Of a stretch of 64,000 bases of DNA, positions 22,893 through 34,469 are shown in pieces. The stretch lies in assembly GCA_945910005.1 (NCBI GenBank), contig OX246746.1, positions 29,761,298 to 29,825,297 of the forward strand, read 5' to 3'. Source of the stretch: Isoperla grammatica. Lineage: Eukaryota; Arthropoda; Insecta; Plecoptera; Perlodidae. The stretch's first letter is position 1. Every line of letters begins with the position of its first letter. The notes beneath the pieces are model-generated. The model made no database searches, was not told the origin of the DNA, and saw only the letters and a list, made by a program, of their open reading frames with translations. The translations under genes and the position numbers were made by a program.

Positions 22893-23012
22893 GGCGCCTC
22901 TACCGATAGAAGCAGCTCAGCGGTAACACGCAACCCTCTAATTCAGAACGTTGCGGGCTCGATTCCGGCCACCGGCAATGCGACTGACTTTTTTCCGTTT
23001 TTTTTTTTCACA
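22893..23012 (+). mobile_element. tRNA-like SINE head
   Basis: GCAGCTCAGCGGTAAC (A-box-like, about 22911) and GGGCTCGATTCCGG (B-box, about 22955) have tRNA spacing, followed by a T-rich run. Acceptor pairing is absent, which favours a SINE over a tRNA gene. Confidence 0.5.
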
Positions 23013-23084
23013 GTAATGAAGTGAATACTGGGAATTTGTCCTACGATAGACTTTTGGACATTCTTTTCCAATAGGCTTTAATCT

Positions 23085-23165
23085 ACCTAGTTAGTCACCT
23101 GATGAAAAGGGGCACGGGTAAAGCTGGCATGCACCTACAGCAAGGATTCCTACGAACTACGAGTG
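23085..23165 (+). repeat. dispersed repeat shared with 19262-19330
   Basis: Contains TTAGTCACCTGATGA and TTCCTACGAAC in the same order as the minus strand at 19262-19330, with a diverged middle. No coding content. Confidence 0.4.
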
Positions 23166-23247
23166 GACACGCATTGCTGGAATACACATTTAGAAGACTA
23201 AGTATGTCAACTGTTATAATATATTTTATTACTTATGCCTAGAGGTG

Positions 23248-23921
23248 TTTGTAAATGGTGTTATGTTTTCTTAAATTTCGTTTATAGATTTAATAATTTC
23301 GATGTTATGGCGGTGTTATGCTTTTTGGGAGATTTTCTACTGTAAATTTCACCAGAAACATGTTTAAATTAAAATGGAATTTTAATGTAATTAAATTTTT
23401 TTGAGTTGTATGGTCAAACTAGTACTAGTTAATACGAAGTGTATTAATTTACCATTACCTGTGTTTCTCTAGTGTGTCTTTACGGTCGAATTAAAGGTGG
23501 CAGTCACAACACATAAGAATCTTTTTGTCCGTCACGTAAAATCCCTCAGAATTGTACTCGTTTTCTCTGCTTGACGCGGAATTTCAGCAAAAATAAATCG
23601 TTGGTCTTAACGAAATCATCATTATAATGAAAAAAATATTAGGTCCCCACGATTGTGTTCTAATGACGTTTGACTGTAATAATAAATTTAAATTAAAAAA
23701 AAAATGTTTATAATAAATTAAAAACAACCTAGATTTCGTGTTATTTCGCTCTTTAATACAAATTTCGATGTTATGACTGGAAATTGACGGATTTCGCGAA
23801 TTTTCGCGGTGAAATTTTGATGTTTTTAAGGTGCCTATCAACTGATATACACTTTGTTTATCTCCCCCTTCTTTATCAACACTTTTCGCGATTTCGCGGT
23901 CCGCGAAAAACAAACATCTCT
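23248..23921. mobile_element. hAT-like non-autonomous DNA element (tentative)
   Basis: Left edge TAGAGGTGTTTGTAAA and right edge (minus strand) CAGAGATGTTTGTTTT form imperfect terminal inverted repeats of the YAGAGRTG style of hAT elements. ATGCC occurs on both outer sides but a clean 8-bp duplication cannot be read. Inside lie several TTTCGCG-type repeats. No transposase was recognised; the 109-residue minus-strand ORF at 23584-23913 has no motif I can name. Confidence 0.35.
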
Positions 23922-24594
23922 GATGCCCTATCCTATTAAGTTAAAACACCGATTTACAAAATATCCTTATATCGTTTCTGTGGGTTCGGTTCTTGTCACC
24001 AACTGAAGGGCTTTCCCAGCCATGCGAGAAATACAAGGATTGTTAACTAGGAATACGAACCGAATTTACTCCGTAGCAAGTATCCTGCATTAAATTGAAT
24101 ATCATCCCAGGTATTGTCCGTAATCTCAGGGTTTATGTAAAGCAGAGTATCGAACTCCCACGTAAACACCCGAAGCTCGTTGGTAACGTCATATTGTATA
24201 TGAGCTGCCGGAATTCTGACGAGTATATACTCAGCTAGCACGTCATATCAATATCATGCACGATTTGGTTTCGCACTTCGATGTTCAATGATGGATTCAG
24301 AATATGTTTCACATATTTTGCAATTATAAGGAAAGGTTAGTTGGAAATTCTAGCAGCGCTCACCAATAGATGACAAAATGAGTTTTGGCAACTGCACTTA
24401 GCAATGTGACGCAAGATGTCAAAATAATATACCAGTACGAGAAAACATTGTAACTTGTTTGTGTAATAAGTATACACATAAGCGAGATTTGATAGTTTAT
24501 AAATCTGCTTCTTCAGACAAGATTGTATAACAGTTACTATCCCATCGGATGATTACCACAAAGCCGCTTTCGTATCGTAAAAAATAATAATATG

Positions 24595-24653
24595 TAGCAC
24601 AGCTAACATGAACCGTAGTTGTTAGATGTTAAGACTTCAATTAAATAATAATA
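24595..24653 (+). repeat. 59-bp tandem repeat, left remnant
   Basis: One unit (ACAGCTAACATGAACCG ... AATAATA) of the repeat that continues at 25414. It has been separated from the rest by the Helitron-like element. Confidence 0.85.
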
Positions 24654-25413
24654 CTAGGAAAACGCTCTGTTTGACGCGTTGATAAGCGAGCGCGTCAATA
24701 TCTACGAACTTTCTGGCCAAAAGTTTTCAATGCTAATACAAACAACAATTAACAACAATTCCAGAATGCGCATTGCAAAAATTTTTCTAATTTCCATAGC
24801 TATTATACTTCCTGACATTGTTGGATGCAGTGCAATGTGTGTTGCTAAGAATTTTCGTCGTCATGTTTTCAACACGGTCCGCCACCGTTACTAACTGTTA
24901 TTGACAGCAATAGAAATGTAATTTCTGCCTCAAATACGTATCAGATCGCTTTTAAATTAGTATATTCGTGACCGGACAAAAATTTACTATAAGATAGCCA
25001 CCTCACATTTTGATGTTACTCTGTTTCAGAAATATATTTTCGAGAAACTTTTTTGTAACTTTGCCAATATTTATCAGATCGCCATAAAATAAACATATTC
25101 GTGACCGGAAAAAGCTTTAAAAAATATGGCTATCTCACATTTTGCCACCATTTTGTTTCAGAAAAAATATTTTGCAGTAACTATGGTGTAACTTTGTAAC
25201 TTTTCAAACGATTTTGCCTCAAAACTATACACCTTCAATCCACATCGAGGCTTGTGGATGTGGATCATCCACAAGCACATTTCACATTTCACATTTCATT
25301 TCACATTTCACATTTCAAGATGATCGGACTTTGTAAAAAAAAAAAAAAGACATAAAAAAAACAGAACGAAGTGCCATAAGAGTCTAGTGGAGACGCTCGC
25401 TTCGCTCGCTTAA
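24654..25413 (-). mobile_element. Helitron-like non-autonomous element, family A copy 1
   Basis: Minus strand runs from TTAAGCGAGCGAAGCGAGCG to AGAGCGTTTTCCTAG. AAGCGAGCG near the 5' end is repeated inverted near the 3' end. A perfect 8-bp hairpin, TTGACGCG/CGCGTCAA (24671-24678 with 24691-24698), lies about 14 bases before the terminal CTAG. Host sequence is A before and T after, as expected for A^T insertion without duplication. Joining the flanks restores an uninterrupted 59-bp repeat. A TTCACA-type simple repeat and an A-run lie near the 5' end. No ORF. Confidence 0.6.
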
Positions 25414-25697
25414 TAACACAGCTAGCATTAACCGTAGTTGTTAGATGTTAAGACTTTAATTAAATAATAATATAACACAGCAAGCATTAACCGTAGTTGT
25501 TAGATGTTAAGACATCAATTAAATAATAATATAACACAGCAAGCATTAACCGTAGTTGTTAGATGTTAAGACATCAATTAAATAATAATATAACACAGCT
25601 AGCATTAACCGTAGTTGTAAGATGTTAAGACTTCAATTGAATAATAATATAACACAGCAAGCATTAACCGTAGTTATTAGATGTTAAGACTTCAATT
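25414..25697 (+). repeat. 59-bp tandem repeat, five units
   Basis: Five units of ATAACACAGC(A/T)AGCATTAACC ... TTAAATAATA at 59-bp spacing. With the unit at 24595 the array has six units, interrupted by the element at 24654-25413. Confidence 0.92.
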
Positions 25698-26457
25698 AAT
25701 TATTTTCGATTGTCACATACTATACTGTAGTACATAATACTGTAGTATTTTCTTCCTGGTGTTGTTTGGTGGCTAGTTAACGTAATGCTGACATTACTTG
25801 CCAGATACAATGAAATGTGATGGCGTCCAATACTTCCATTTAATGAGTGCATTTTCATGAATAATTTACCCTCCGCACCTCGCAGAGTACTTTTCTGGTA
25901 CTGTGACGACACAACTTACAGCAACAACTCCAATACCAACAATCACAACCCAAAATATATGATTGAGAGTAAAATAAAAATGGTAAAGTTATTATTATAA
26001 ATAATTTTAAAAACAAAAATTATCTGTGAATTAGGGTATGTAGCATAATATAAATTATATAAATGTTATCCCCACTGAAAATCAGTTCTTGTAACAGAGT
26101 AGGTCGACTATAAATACAAATATATTTATTAATTCAACAAGTTATTTTTTAATATTTATATGCACACATTTATTTGGCATTTAATTTATTGAACGAAACC
26201 ACAAATTTAATTGGACGTTCTAACGTTGTCGAATGTCAAAATACAATTGTAAACGTCGAGAACTGCATGCCCCCGAAACGTCAGTTATCCTCAACACACA
26301 ACACCAAGTCAAGTCCAGTGAACTAACAAGATCCGACCCGATCACAAAAACGAGTTAAAGATACGTAAGGAAAAGTTAGCTTAACTTAATTACTCTCCGC
26401 GCTCAAGTTAAGTTAAGTCAATCGTCCACGAGTTTAAGAAAATGTCTTTCTACTTAC

Positions 26458-26560
26458 CTCGGCGATTCCATGGTGATGTCTGCTCTAGTCTGAGACAGTC
26501 ACTCGCGTAACCATAGACTCATTGTCAGTAGACCAGCCTCGCACCGCGGGCAACACCTTG
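26458..26560 (-). CDS. candidate first coding exon of a host gene
   Basis: On the minus strand CACCATGG (start codon at 26471-26469, near-ideal Kozak context) opens four codons, Met-Glu-Ser-Pro, plus two bases, and runs directly into a consensus splice donor: exon end GAG at 26458, then GTAAGT (26457-26452). The upstream segment, taken as 5' UTR, is moderately GC-rich and holds a short upstream ORF (ATGAGTCTATGGTTACGC, ending TGA). A GC-rich, CpG-containing block lies 400-650 bp further upstream. The next exon would lie at lower coordinates and could not be recognised. The match is suggestive only, because chance donors are common; the exon's left (5') limit is a guess. Confidence 0.35.
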
Positions 26561-26939
26561 CCAAGGTAATAATATACACAACATCATCAACTTATAACAA
26601 CACACAATGAGCAATTACCAACTTCAAGTTAAAGGCGTCAATCATAATATACGAAACTTTGCGGAAACTGTGAATACAGGTAATTAAAATTTAGCACGAA
26701 CGAAGAATGTCCAACGCCAGGCTATAAAATATTTATGAAAAAATTCAACACTTAATTTAAAGTTCACGTAAAGTTTTCCAAGATAAATATTACATAAAGC
26801 AACTTGATAATAATCTAACTTTTAAGTTCTAACGAGTTTGCTTCTGTTTTTTTCTAACCAAAGTCAATGTTTTTTTTTTTGTAAATTTATTATATTTTTA
26901 AATAACCAACAAACATGTAATGATAAGGTCCCGTGACAC

Positions 26940-27135
26940 TGCGACGTGGATCACAGTGAGGTTGTGCGAGCTGTGTGTTGTGCGTATACGATCTCGCGTG
27001 TAGCGTTCTGTTCTGTGAGAGCGCTCGACAACAGTCCGTTCTGTCGACCCGCCCGCCCGTTACTGAGAGCGAGCGCACGCCGCGACGCCCAACTGCCACG
27101 ACGCCGACGTACGGTTTACCCCGCGCCAGGTAGGG
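26940..27135. promoter_or_regulatory. CpG-rich block, possible promoter or 5' UTR exon
   Basis: A sharp GC- and CpG-rich island in AT-rich surroundings, with many CGC and GCG trinucleotides. On the plus strand it ends in CGCCAG followed by GTAGGG, a usable splice donor, so it could be a non-coding first exon. On the minus strand it lies upstream of the candidate exon at 26458. Both frames across it are open by composition, with no known domain. Confidence 0.35.
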
Positions 27136-27232
27136 AGGAGTCTCGTCAATACTAACCAAAACACATCGCATCACATTCAAACAAATAGAAACAAATTATT
27201 ATTTTTTAAATTGTCATTAAATTGTCAATTTT

Positions 27233-27425
27233 AAATAACACACCACACAAACAGAATCCGCGGTCACGAACAGAAAATTACTAACCAATGTGGGAAGATT
27301 TTCGAGAGCTCCGTTCTCTTCCTCAGACGTCATTACACTGAGACACTGAGGAAGAGAACCTCTCGAAATGTTACGCACTTTGATGAGTTTCTGAGTTCAT
27401 GACCATTTGTTTGTGGGGTGTTTAA
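27233..27425. mobile_element. foldback element D with decayed hammerhead-like cores
   Basis: An imperfect inverted repeat centred near 27335. The right arm (plus) has CTGAGGA, A, GAGA-ACC-TCTC, GAAATGTT. The left arm (minus) has CTGAGGA, A, GAGA ... TCTC, GAAAATC. The layout matches element A at 45386 (CTGAGGA, stem II, GAAA), but the palindromic third stem and first stem are degraded. It is the same family or a close relative. Confidence 0.45.
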
Positions 27426-27499
27426 TTTAATTTTTTTTCCACTTTTCAAGAGTCTTCGTGCATCAGCATTTATTTTGTTGAGAAGCTAAAGAAATTAAG

Positions 27500-27560
27500 A
27501 AAACGTTTGTCCCGGCCGGTAATCGAACTCGCGTCCTCCGGCTATTTCCGCAGCTATAAA
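27500..27560 (-). repeat. tRNA-like B-box remnant
   Basis: On the minus strand GAGTTCGATTACCGG resembles a pol III B-box. No convincing A-box is found at the right distance, so this is at best a decayed SINE head. Confidence 0.25.
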
Positions 27561-27644
27561 TGAGAATGTTTAGGAGAAAATAAAATAGTTCGCACATTGT
27601 AGATATATAGTAAACTGTGGGAAAAATAATGAAGAGGTTGGCTA

Positions 27645-27965
27645 ATCTGACATTATACTCAAGTGAGTTATTTCCCAACTCAGCCATTGCCGAACTGTCA
27701 CCCAACCAAGACCTTTCCTAACTGTGCTATACATTTCCAAGAGTGACATGACCAACTCAGCCACGTGCCAACTGGGCCACCACCAACTACACAACACCAA
27801 CCCAACCAAATCACGAGTAACAGTTGGGAAGTGGCAGAGTTGGAACGGGTCTCTCTTGGGTTTAACACATAGTTGGTCGTGGCACAGTTGGGAACGTGGC
27901 TGAGTTGGTCGTGCCACAATTAAGAATGTAGCACCGAGCACGGTTGGGAAAGGCACAGAAGAAAA
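27645..27965. repeat. degenerate GGCACAGTTGGGAA motif array with strand switch
   Basis: The right half (27815-27965) repeats words such as GGCACAGTTGGGAA and GAGTTGGTCGTGCCAC. The left half (27650-27810) contains the same words in reverse complement (CCAACTGGGCCACC, CCCAACC). The result is a loose inverted array of a 14-28 bp motif. No coding interpretation is needed. Confidence 0.55.
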
Positions 27966-28760
27966 GTGGCACAGTCAAAAATGAACTTGGAACAGATCAC
28001 ATGCTACCACATTGACAATGCCACATTTACAGTTAAACGCAATACACCTTACGACACTCAACATAAAACACATGGCGTCTGCGCGGACTTTTATTTGTTA
28101 GTCCGTAAACGATAAGGGTGGCTAACAGCTGACAGGGAGTATCAAATAAAGGGGTGTGAAAAGTATAAATAACACGGGTGCTAACTGGATGTTTCATTCT
28201 AATAAACATTCTGTTATACAACTGTAGTCCATGCTGCTTATTACACAATAATCCATCACTAAAAGATCACTTATTTCCCGCCTAGCAACTACATTGAACT
28301 ACATTGTCTGTCTCCGTGGTCTGACAATGACATATTTGCAAACAACATTCAATCATTTGTTAGTTCTATTCGCCGTCACATAAATATTTATGGCTAGTTG
28401 ACTATTACCTGTGTATTTATTAGTAATGAAATAAAAATGTATAATGTAAAATGCCTGTACAGCTGTATTAAATCGTCAATAAAAAAAATATATAAATAAA
28501 TACTGTAGGTAATACAAACGTTATCACTACCACATTTTCTTACACATGAAGGTATTATTATACTCTTTTAGTCGGTCTCCCTTCTTCTTTCTCCTTTCTT
28601 ATAATTTCCATTTGGCGTGTGTATGTCATATGTGCATTTGTACACTAGAGGGCCTTTCATATGTTTCGGAATGTCCAAGAAAAATTGTTTCCATCAGCAA
28701 TCACGATTGAAGCCTCGCATATAGGGGTATATTCTCCCACATGCATTATTTTTTTAATTA

Positions 28761-29497
28761 TTAAGCGAGCGAAGCGAGCGTCTCCACTAGACTCTTATGG
28801 CATTTCGTTCTGTTTTTTTTTTTTTTTTTTATGTCTGTCGATAGCGGTCGAGCGGAAAGTCCGATCATCTTGAAATTTGGACCATTCACAAGCCTCGATG
28901 TGGATTGAAGGTGTATAGTTTTAAGGCAAAATCGTTCGAAATATTACAAAGTTACACCATAGTTACTGCAAATTGTTTTTCTGAAACAAAATGGCGGCAA
29001 AATGTGAGATAACCATATTTTTTATAAAGCTTTTTCCGGTCACGAATATGTTTATTTTATGGCGATCTGATAAATATTGGCAAAGTTACACAAAAGTTAC
29101 TCGAAAATATATTTCTGAAACACAGTAACAGCAAAATGTGAGGTGGCTATCTGATAGTAAATTTTTGTCCGGTCACGAATATACTAATGTAAACGCGATC
29201 TGATACGTATTATAGGCATACATTACATTTCAAATGCTGTCAATAACTGTAAGTAACGGTGGCGGACCGCGGCGAAAACACTAGACAGAATGACAACGAA
29301 AATTCTTAGCAACGCACATTGCACTGCATTCAACAATATCGGGAAGTATAATAGCTATGGAAATTAGAAAAATGTTTGTAATGCACATTCTTGAATTGTT
29401 AATTGTTGTTTTTATTAGCTTTGAGATATTTTCGCCAGAACGTTCGTAGATATGGACGCGCTCGCTTATCAACGCGTCAAACAGAGCGTTTTTCTAG
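28761..29497 (+). mobile_element. Helitron-like non-autonomous element, family A copy 2
   Basis: Same family as 24654-25413, in plus orientation. It runs from TTAAGCGAGCGAAGCGAGCG to AGCGTTTTTCTAG, flanked by host A and T. The 3' hairpin GACGCG/CGCGTC is at 29455-29460 and 29473-29478. A T-run near 28808-28830 occupies the place of the variable simple repeat seen in the other copies. Confidence 0.6.
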
Positions 29498-32400
29498 TAA
29501 TATATACTATATATGTTCACTCCTTTCGGCCTCGAACAAAACCTCTCGTACATGGTTTATAACATATGCAGACTAATTAGTTTAATATCGGAGCTAATGG
29601 CAATTAACAGCAAACGTTTTACCCGGGTTTACCATCAATGCGCTCAGAATGTCAATTTTACATAACAGGGTTTGTACGAATCAAGTACTTCAACTGCTAA
29701 AGTAAATAGTGGGATGAAATGGAATGCACGCTGCTCAATATGCACACGACGTGATGGATTCTCGCAGCGGTATATTGACTGTGTATGTACTTCGATATAT
29801 CGATATACCTACTTGGTTTCGCTAAACTCGATTTATTTGCGTGCACGAACAAAATAGTTTGAATCTATTTCAACAATATTGGAGTGATAGTTTACACAAA
29901 TGACTGACAAGCGTTTTCTTTGAAAAACAAAATATTTTTAGAGTGAAGAGTAGTGAAGTGAAAATGTCGCCTTGTGGGCTAATAAAACAGCAGTGCAGCC
30001 AACCTACGCTCGTCCCAGGGTATAACTGTCACGCTGGTGGTACTATAGTAGCTAGAATTCGCAAAGGCAAATAAAATAAAAATAAAACCTTCCCCGGAGA
30101 AGTCGGCCTGAAGAGGGAAGCAAAGAGGGACGGGAAGGGGAGGAGTGTTGTCATTTGTGACGCGAAGAACGCAAACAGCCACAAGTTGAGTGCAAAGACT
30201 TGGCAAATGATGGCAAACCCGAAGAAAAACAATACTATCCACTTCAACACTAACTTGAACAGGAATTCAGAAAAGATCTACATTCTAATAGGAAACTAAC
30301 CACGAACTGTTGACGAAGATCGTAAAATGTTCTCCTAAACTAACTAAATTTATCTCAATTTTCTCACAAACTCGACAATCAATTTGTCACAGGAAACTCT
30401 TTCTCTCTTACAGTTAGTTCATACTCACTTTTCACGTTATTATATACTGAGGTACAAGTCCACATGTCTAACTATTAACAGGTTAACAGCCGTGTAAAAA
30501 TAACTAAGGGAAAGAGACGTAATTAGGTGAATTTTCACACAAATGTGAGCATCAGTGACATAATTTTTTAAGTGTATGTAATTTGTAAACTGTGCTGGGA
30601 AACCCCCAAATATTCTACGCCAATAGTGTGCTGCCAAATCCTTGGCGTTTTGGCATATTCACTACATTATATACGCAACAGCTGACGTCTTAGAAAAAGA
30701 AGATGGTTGCCCTTATTAAAATTTCAACATTAAAGCAACATTGTAATATAAACCCTTTATAAAAATCTTCTCCTGTGAACCATGTTTGAGTCCTTTAGTA
30801 GTTCAGTTCGACAGTCGGAAGTCTTTGAGTAGCTGCTAACACTTGATTACTTTCTTAACAATTTTCTCATATAGATATAATAAAAATAAAGATGACCTCC
30901 TTAAAAGAAAGATTTATCTCGATAAAGTAGCCTTAAACTTATAAGTTATGGGGAGCTTAATATAACTCAATAATAAGCCGGAGATCTTATGAACACTCTG
31001 GCAAAAGATCTCTTGAAATCTGCCGGAGAAATGGAGGGCACAGAATGTCGATAAAAATGATTTATACGTGCGAACTTACGCTCTGTCTTAAAAAATAGAA
31101 CCCCTTAGAGTTAGGTCGCGCGTGTCTTAACACCACACGCGAATAATGTATCTAGTTTTTTTTTTGTTTTTTTTTGTTTTACAAAACTACTCTAGACGTC
31201 TGTTCAAAGAAGGGGATTCCCACAAAGGAGAATCATGAGTAGAAGGAACAGAAGAGGAGGCAAGGTCGGTCATTAAGGTCACGGCTATGTAGTAACTAGT
31301 AAGAGAAGAGTACAACCTTAGTAACCAAGGTAATTAATGTGAAGAAAGAGGACCCCTTAAGACAGCTAGTCAAGATCATGAAGTTCTTAAAGTACGACGA
31401 CCAATCCTAGCTTTAATTAAATATACAAGGTCATCTCGATCAAGAACTAAACTTAAGGTAAGATAAAGAAATAAGATTGTGTTAGTTTTCAACCATTCAG
31501 ACAACCCACTGATTGTTAGTGGGAGACATTTATACCATTTATGATGTGCTTCTTTGCTATGACGGCTCTCAGTCACCGTTTACGAAACATTAGTTTGCAA
31601 GGATTCGTTTCTCGGTCCAACATTACAGGACACATTCGTTTCAGTTATTCTGTTCTTGTTGTATAAAATTTACTTAGGCTGCTTTTTAGTAGATATTTGG
31701 TGAATTGGCACCGTTGTCTTTAACATCTATGCATCTCAAATTTTGATTAGTTCTTAAGGATGAGCAAATAAAGTCTCCGATAAATGTACATTAATTAAAA
31801 CAGTTATCACACAGTAACAAGAAAAAACGATTAAGGTTAATACGTTTTACGATTTAATAAAATGTCAACACCGCATTTTCATGATTTAAAAAAAAAAAAA
31901 TTCCAACTAATTAAGCAAAATATACATACATCAAAACCTTTGTTTATGCTTCAGCTACAACCATGCAAAGTTTCAGATGTGTCAACTAGTTCCTGGGAGT
32001 AGAAGACACTTGGTTCTAAAGCTGGACAGCGTCCAGTGAAGCCTTAAGCTTGTTTACATTAAGCTGGTTTTAATCGATACGCAAAAAGATATACGTAATA
32101 CAGAGGGATTACAGTATTTAGCATTGTTGACGCGGCGAGATAAATCATGTCCAACGATATTGCATCGCAGACGGAATACGCGGGGAGCTAGGCTATTTCT
32201 GTAACTTTAGATTGGAAGGAAAATCAATTGGCTGGCTGGACTGATTTTCTACTTCGGTGACACATGAAAACCTCCACACGGTACACATGACCAACATCAG
32301 TGTTATACCCTTTAGTCTGGATAAGCCAGCCCAAGTCGTAGCAAGATAGGCTACAAAAGACTTCTGTGAAGTTAAGAAAAGTCGAGAAAAGTTCTTTAAC
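29498..32400. other. AT-rich stretch, nothing supported
   Basis: Short ORFs on both strands lack motifs; several start at GTG codons. The hydrophobic minus-strand frame ending near 30250 begins with GTG and not ATG, so its signal-peptide look is not good evidence of a gene. Confidence 0.4.
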
Positions 32401-32406
32401 ACATTG

Positions 32407-32434
32407 CGTGTGTGAGTGTGTGTGTGTGTGTGTG
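32407..32434 (+). repeat. (GT)n microsatellite
   Basis: About 13 GT dinucleotides with one GA variant. Confidence 0.85.
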
Positions 32435-32499
32435 ATAAACCAATCAGTAAAGAGTAGTGTTCGCGGAGCCTTCTTTTGGTACGTGATGTTGAAGGGACC

Positions 32500-32615
<116 letters not shown>

Positions 32616-32639
32616 CTCGGAAAACTCGACGAAGCTTGC

Positions 32640-34330
32640 TAATATTATTATTCTAACAGTGCAACTGCAACATCGTATTTTATACTCACATACTCCCTAA
32701 CTGTATCAAAACCACCAGTCGGAAACACAACAATGTGTCTTCATCCAGAAGCCATCATATTTCGCGATGTTACACGTGCAAGGTGCGTATTAAAATAAAA
32801 CACGCAACACAAAATATCGTTTTGTCCACTTCCATGTTTGGGTTATATTGAAACTTGACGTCTTTGTATTGAAATATACTTTCAATGGAACAAGTTCTAC
32901 ATTTTTTCAGAAAACAATTATTACTATCCATAACGAACTTTATCAGAATTGTGTTTTATATATCTTTTCGTCAGGTCTTTAACACTATCAATTCAAAACA
33001 TTATACTTACCACAGAAATGTGTTATTTATACTTCATCCAATTATGAGATAATTTTTTAACACGAAATCCCGATTTATCGATCGCAAATCGAAATCGAAA
33101 GAGATGATGACGATGATTATAATTATTATATATAATCATTATTATATTATTATATCGATGATTATTAATCGATGTACATAATTAAACAATACGAGAAAAT
33201 TAGTTTGTGTGATATTTAGTAGCGTATAGCCATATTTCGATGATAGCCATCACATCTGTCATTTATTCAAAAGTGATATAAACGAACAGAGAAAAAAATC
33301 AATAATACTTATTATGCTATTCATTCAAATATTCGAAAGCATTCGGGAGGGATTGTTTTAAATTAGCTTTTCATACGATTTCAGTGTATCATTTATTTAC
33401 AGCACACAATGCTTGCCTACCAAAGGACATACAAATCAATTATGTGTTTCTAAACTTTCATTGTGTAATACGTTTTATATCCCCAGGCTCCCTTTCGGTC
33501 GGATAAAACAAACCCAGTGGAAATGTCTTAAGGTAATAACTAATCTATTCATTGAACAAGATCTCTGCTCTGCACAATCCATTGGTTAATGTGTTTTCAA
33601 AAATGTTCCCTAATTCTGAAGTAATTTAGAATAAGAGAAATCTTCTGTTCGATCTTGTCATAGCTGCAAACAATCTAGATCCACAGATTCCTTCCATGCA
33701 AAGTAGAGAATGGAACTAAAGCAAAGTACCTCTTACCATTAAATCACCTCCCCCTTTCGCCCCTTATGTCACCTAACTTCAACACCAGCTAACATTCTAC
33801 TTGCCCCTCCCCCCAAACCTCTCGAAGCTTAGCATAAGACAATGCACCATCCTACCAAACAGGAAATGAATTCCGAACTTGAAATCCCCTAGCTCATTAT
33901 ACAAGATATCTACGCCAAAGTCTGCCTTAACTGGAACAATCTTTAAAAAAAAAACAGCATTAAGCCTAGCTCGGTCTAATCTCACTTGCCTCAATACCTA
34001 ACATAAACACACTCCTCTAGCGATCCTGCTCTGAGTATGCCCAACTATAGCCTAGAGCCCTCACGACTAAAAGGCAACTTCACCCTACACATTGTATAAT
34101 AATGTATATGCAAGTGATTTGTAGGTGAGGATATTCACCGCTTTAAACCAGGCAGCACCCGTCTACTGTAGCAGTGATACAAGGAAGGTCTTTGTCAAAC
34201 CAGATTCATCCATTCATTTTCTACAAGGATGGTCCTAAATTACTTAGAATTTATGCCTGTCGTGAAATGAAGCAAATAGCTTTGTCTCAAAGTGTGCGTT
34301 GAGTTATTTACAATCAATTAGTTAAGTAGC
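32640..34330. other. AT-rich stretch, nothing supported
   Basis: No exon, RNA gene or repeat structure was recognised. Confidence 0.4.
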
Positions 34331-34469
34331 CGACAGTGGAATGGTTGAAGAAGCAAGATCGTCTTCAGTTCAGTTTGAAGATTGTTGTGGAGTGGGCACG
34401 CGACTTGGAAGTGGGAGGCGCGTGTCGTTGGTTTGGACCACACATCATCAAGGTGCAGTAACTAAACAA

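Noticed and set aside
23097..23140. CTGATGA box in the dispersed repeat
   Set aside because: No GAAA box or complementary arms follow at suitable spacing, and the other copy (19262) does not conserve a fold.
23584..23913. A hAT transposase N-terminus on the minus strand
   Set aside because: No BED zinc-finger cysteine/histidine spacing and no conserved hAT motif is visible; the frame starts inside the presumed terminal repeat.
30029..30250. Minus-strand hydrophobic start resembling a signal peptide
   Set aside because: The first codon is GTG, not ATG, and the frame continues as low-complexity hydrophobic text with no splice donor.
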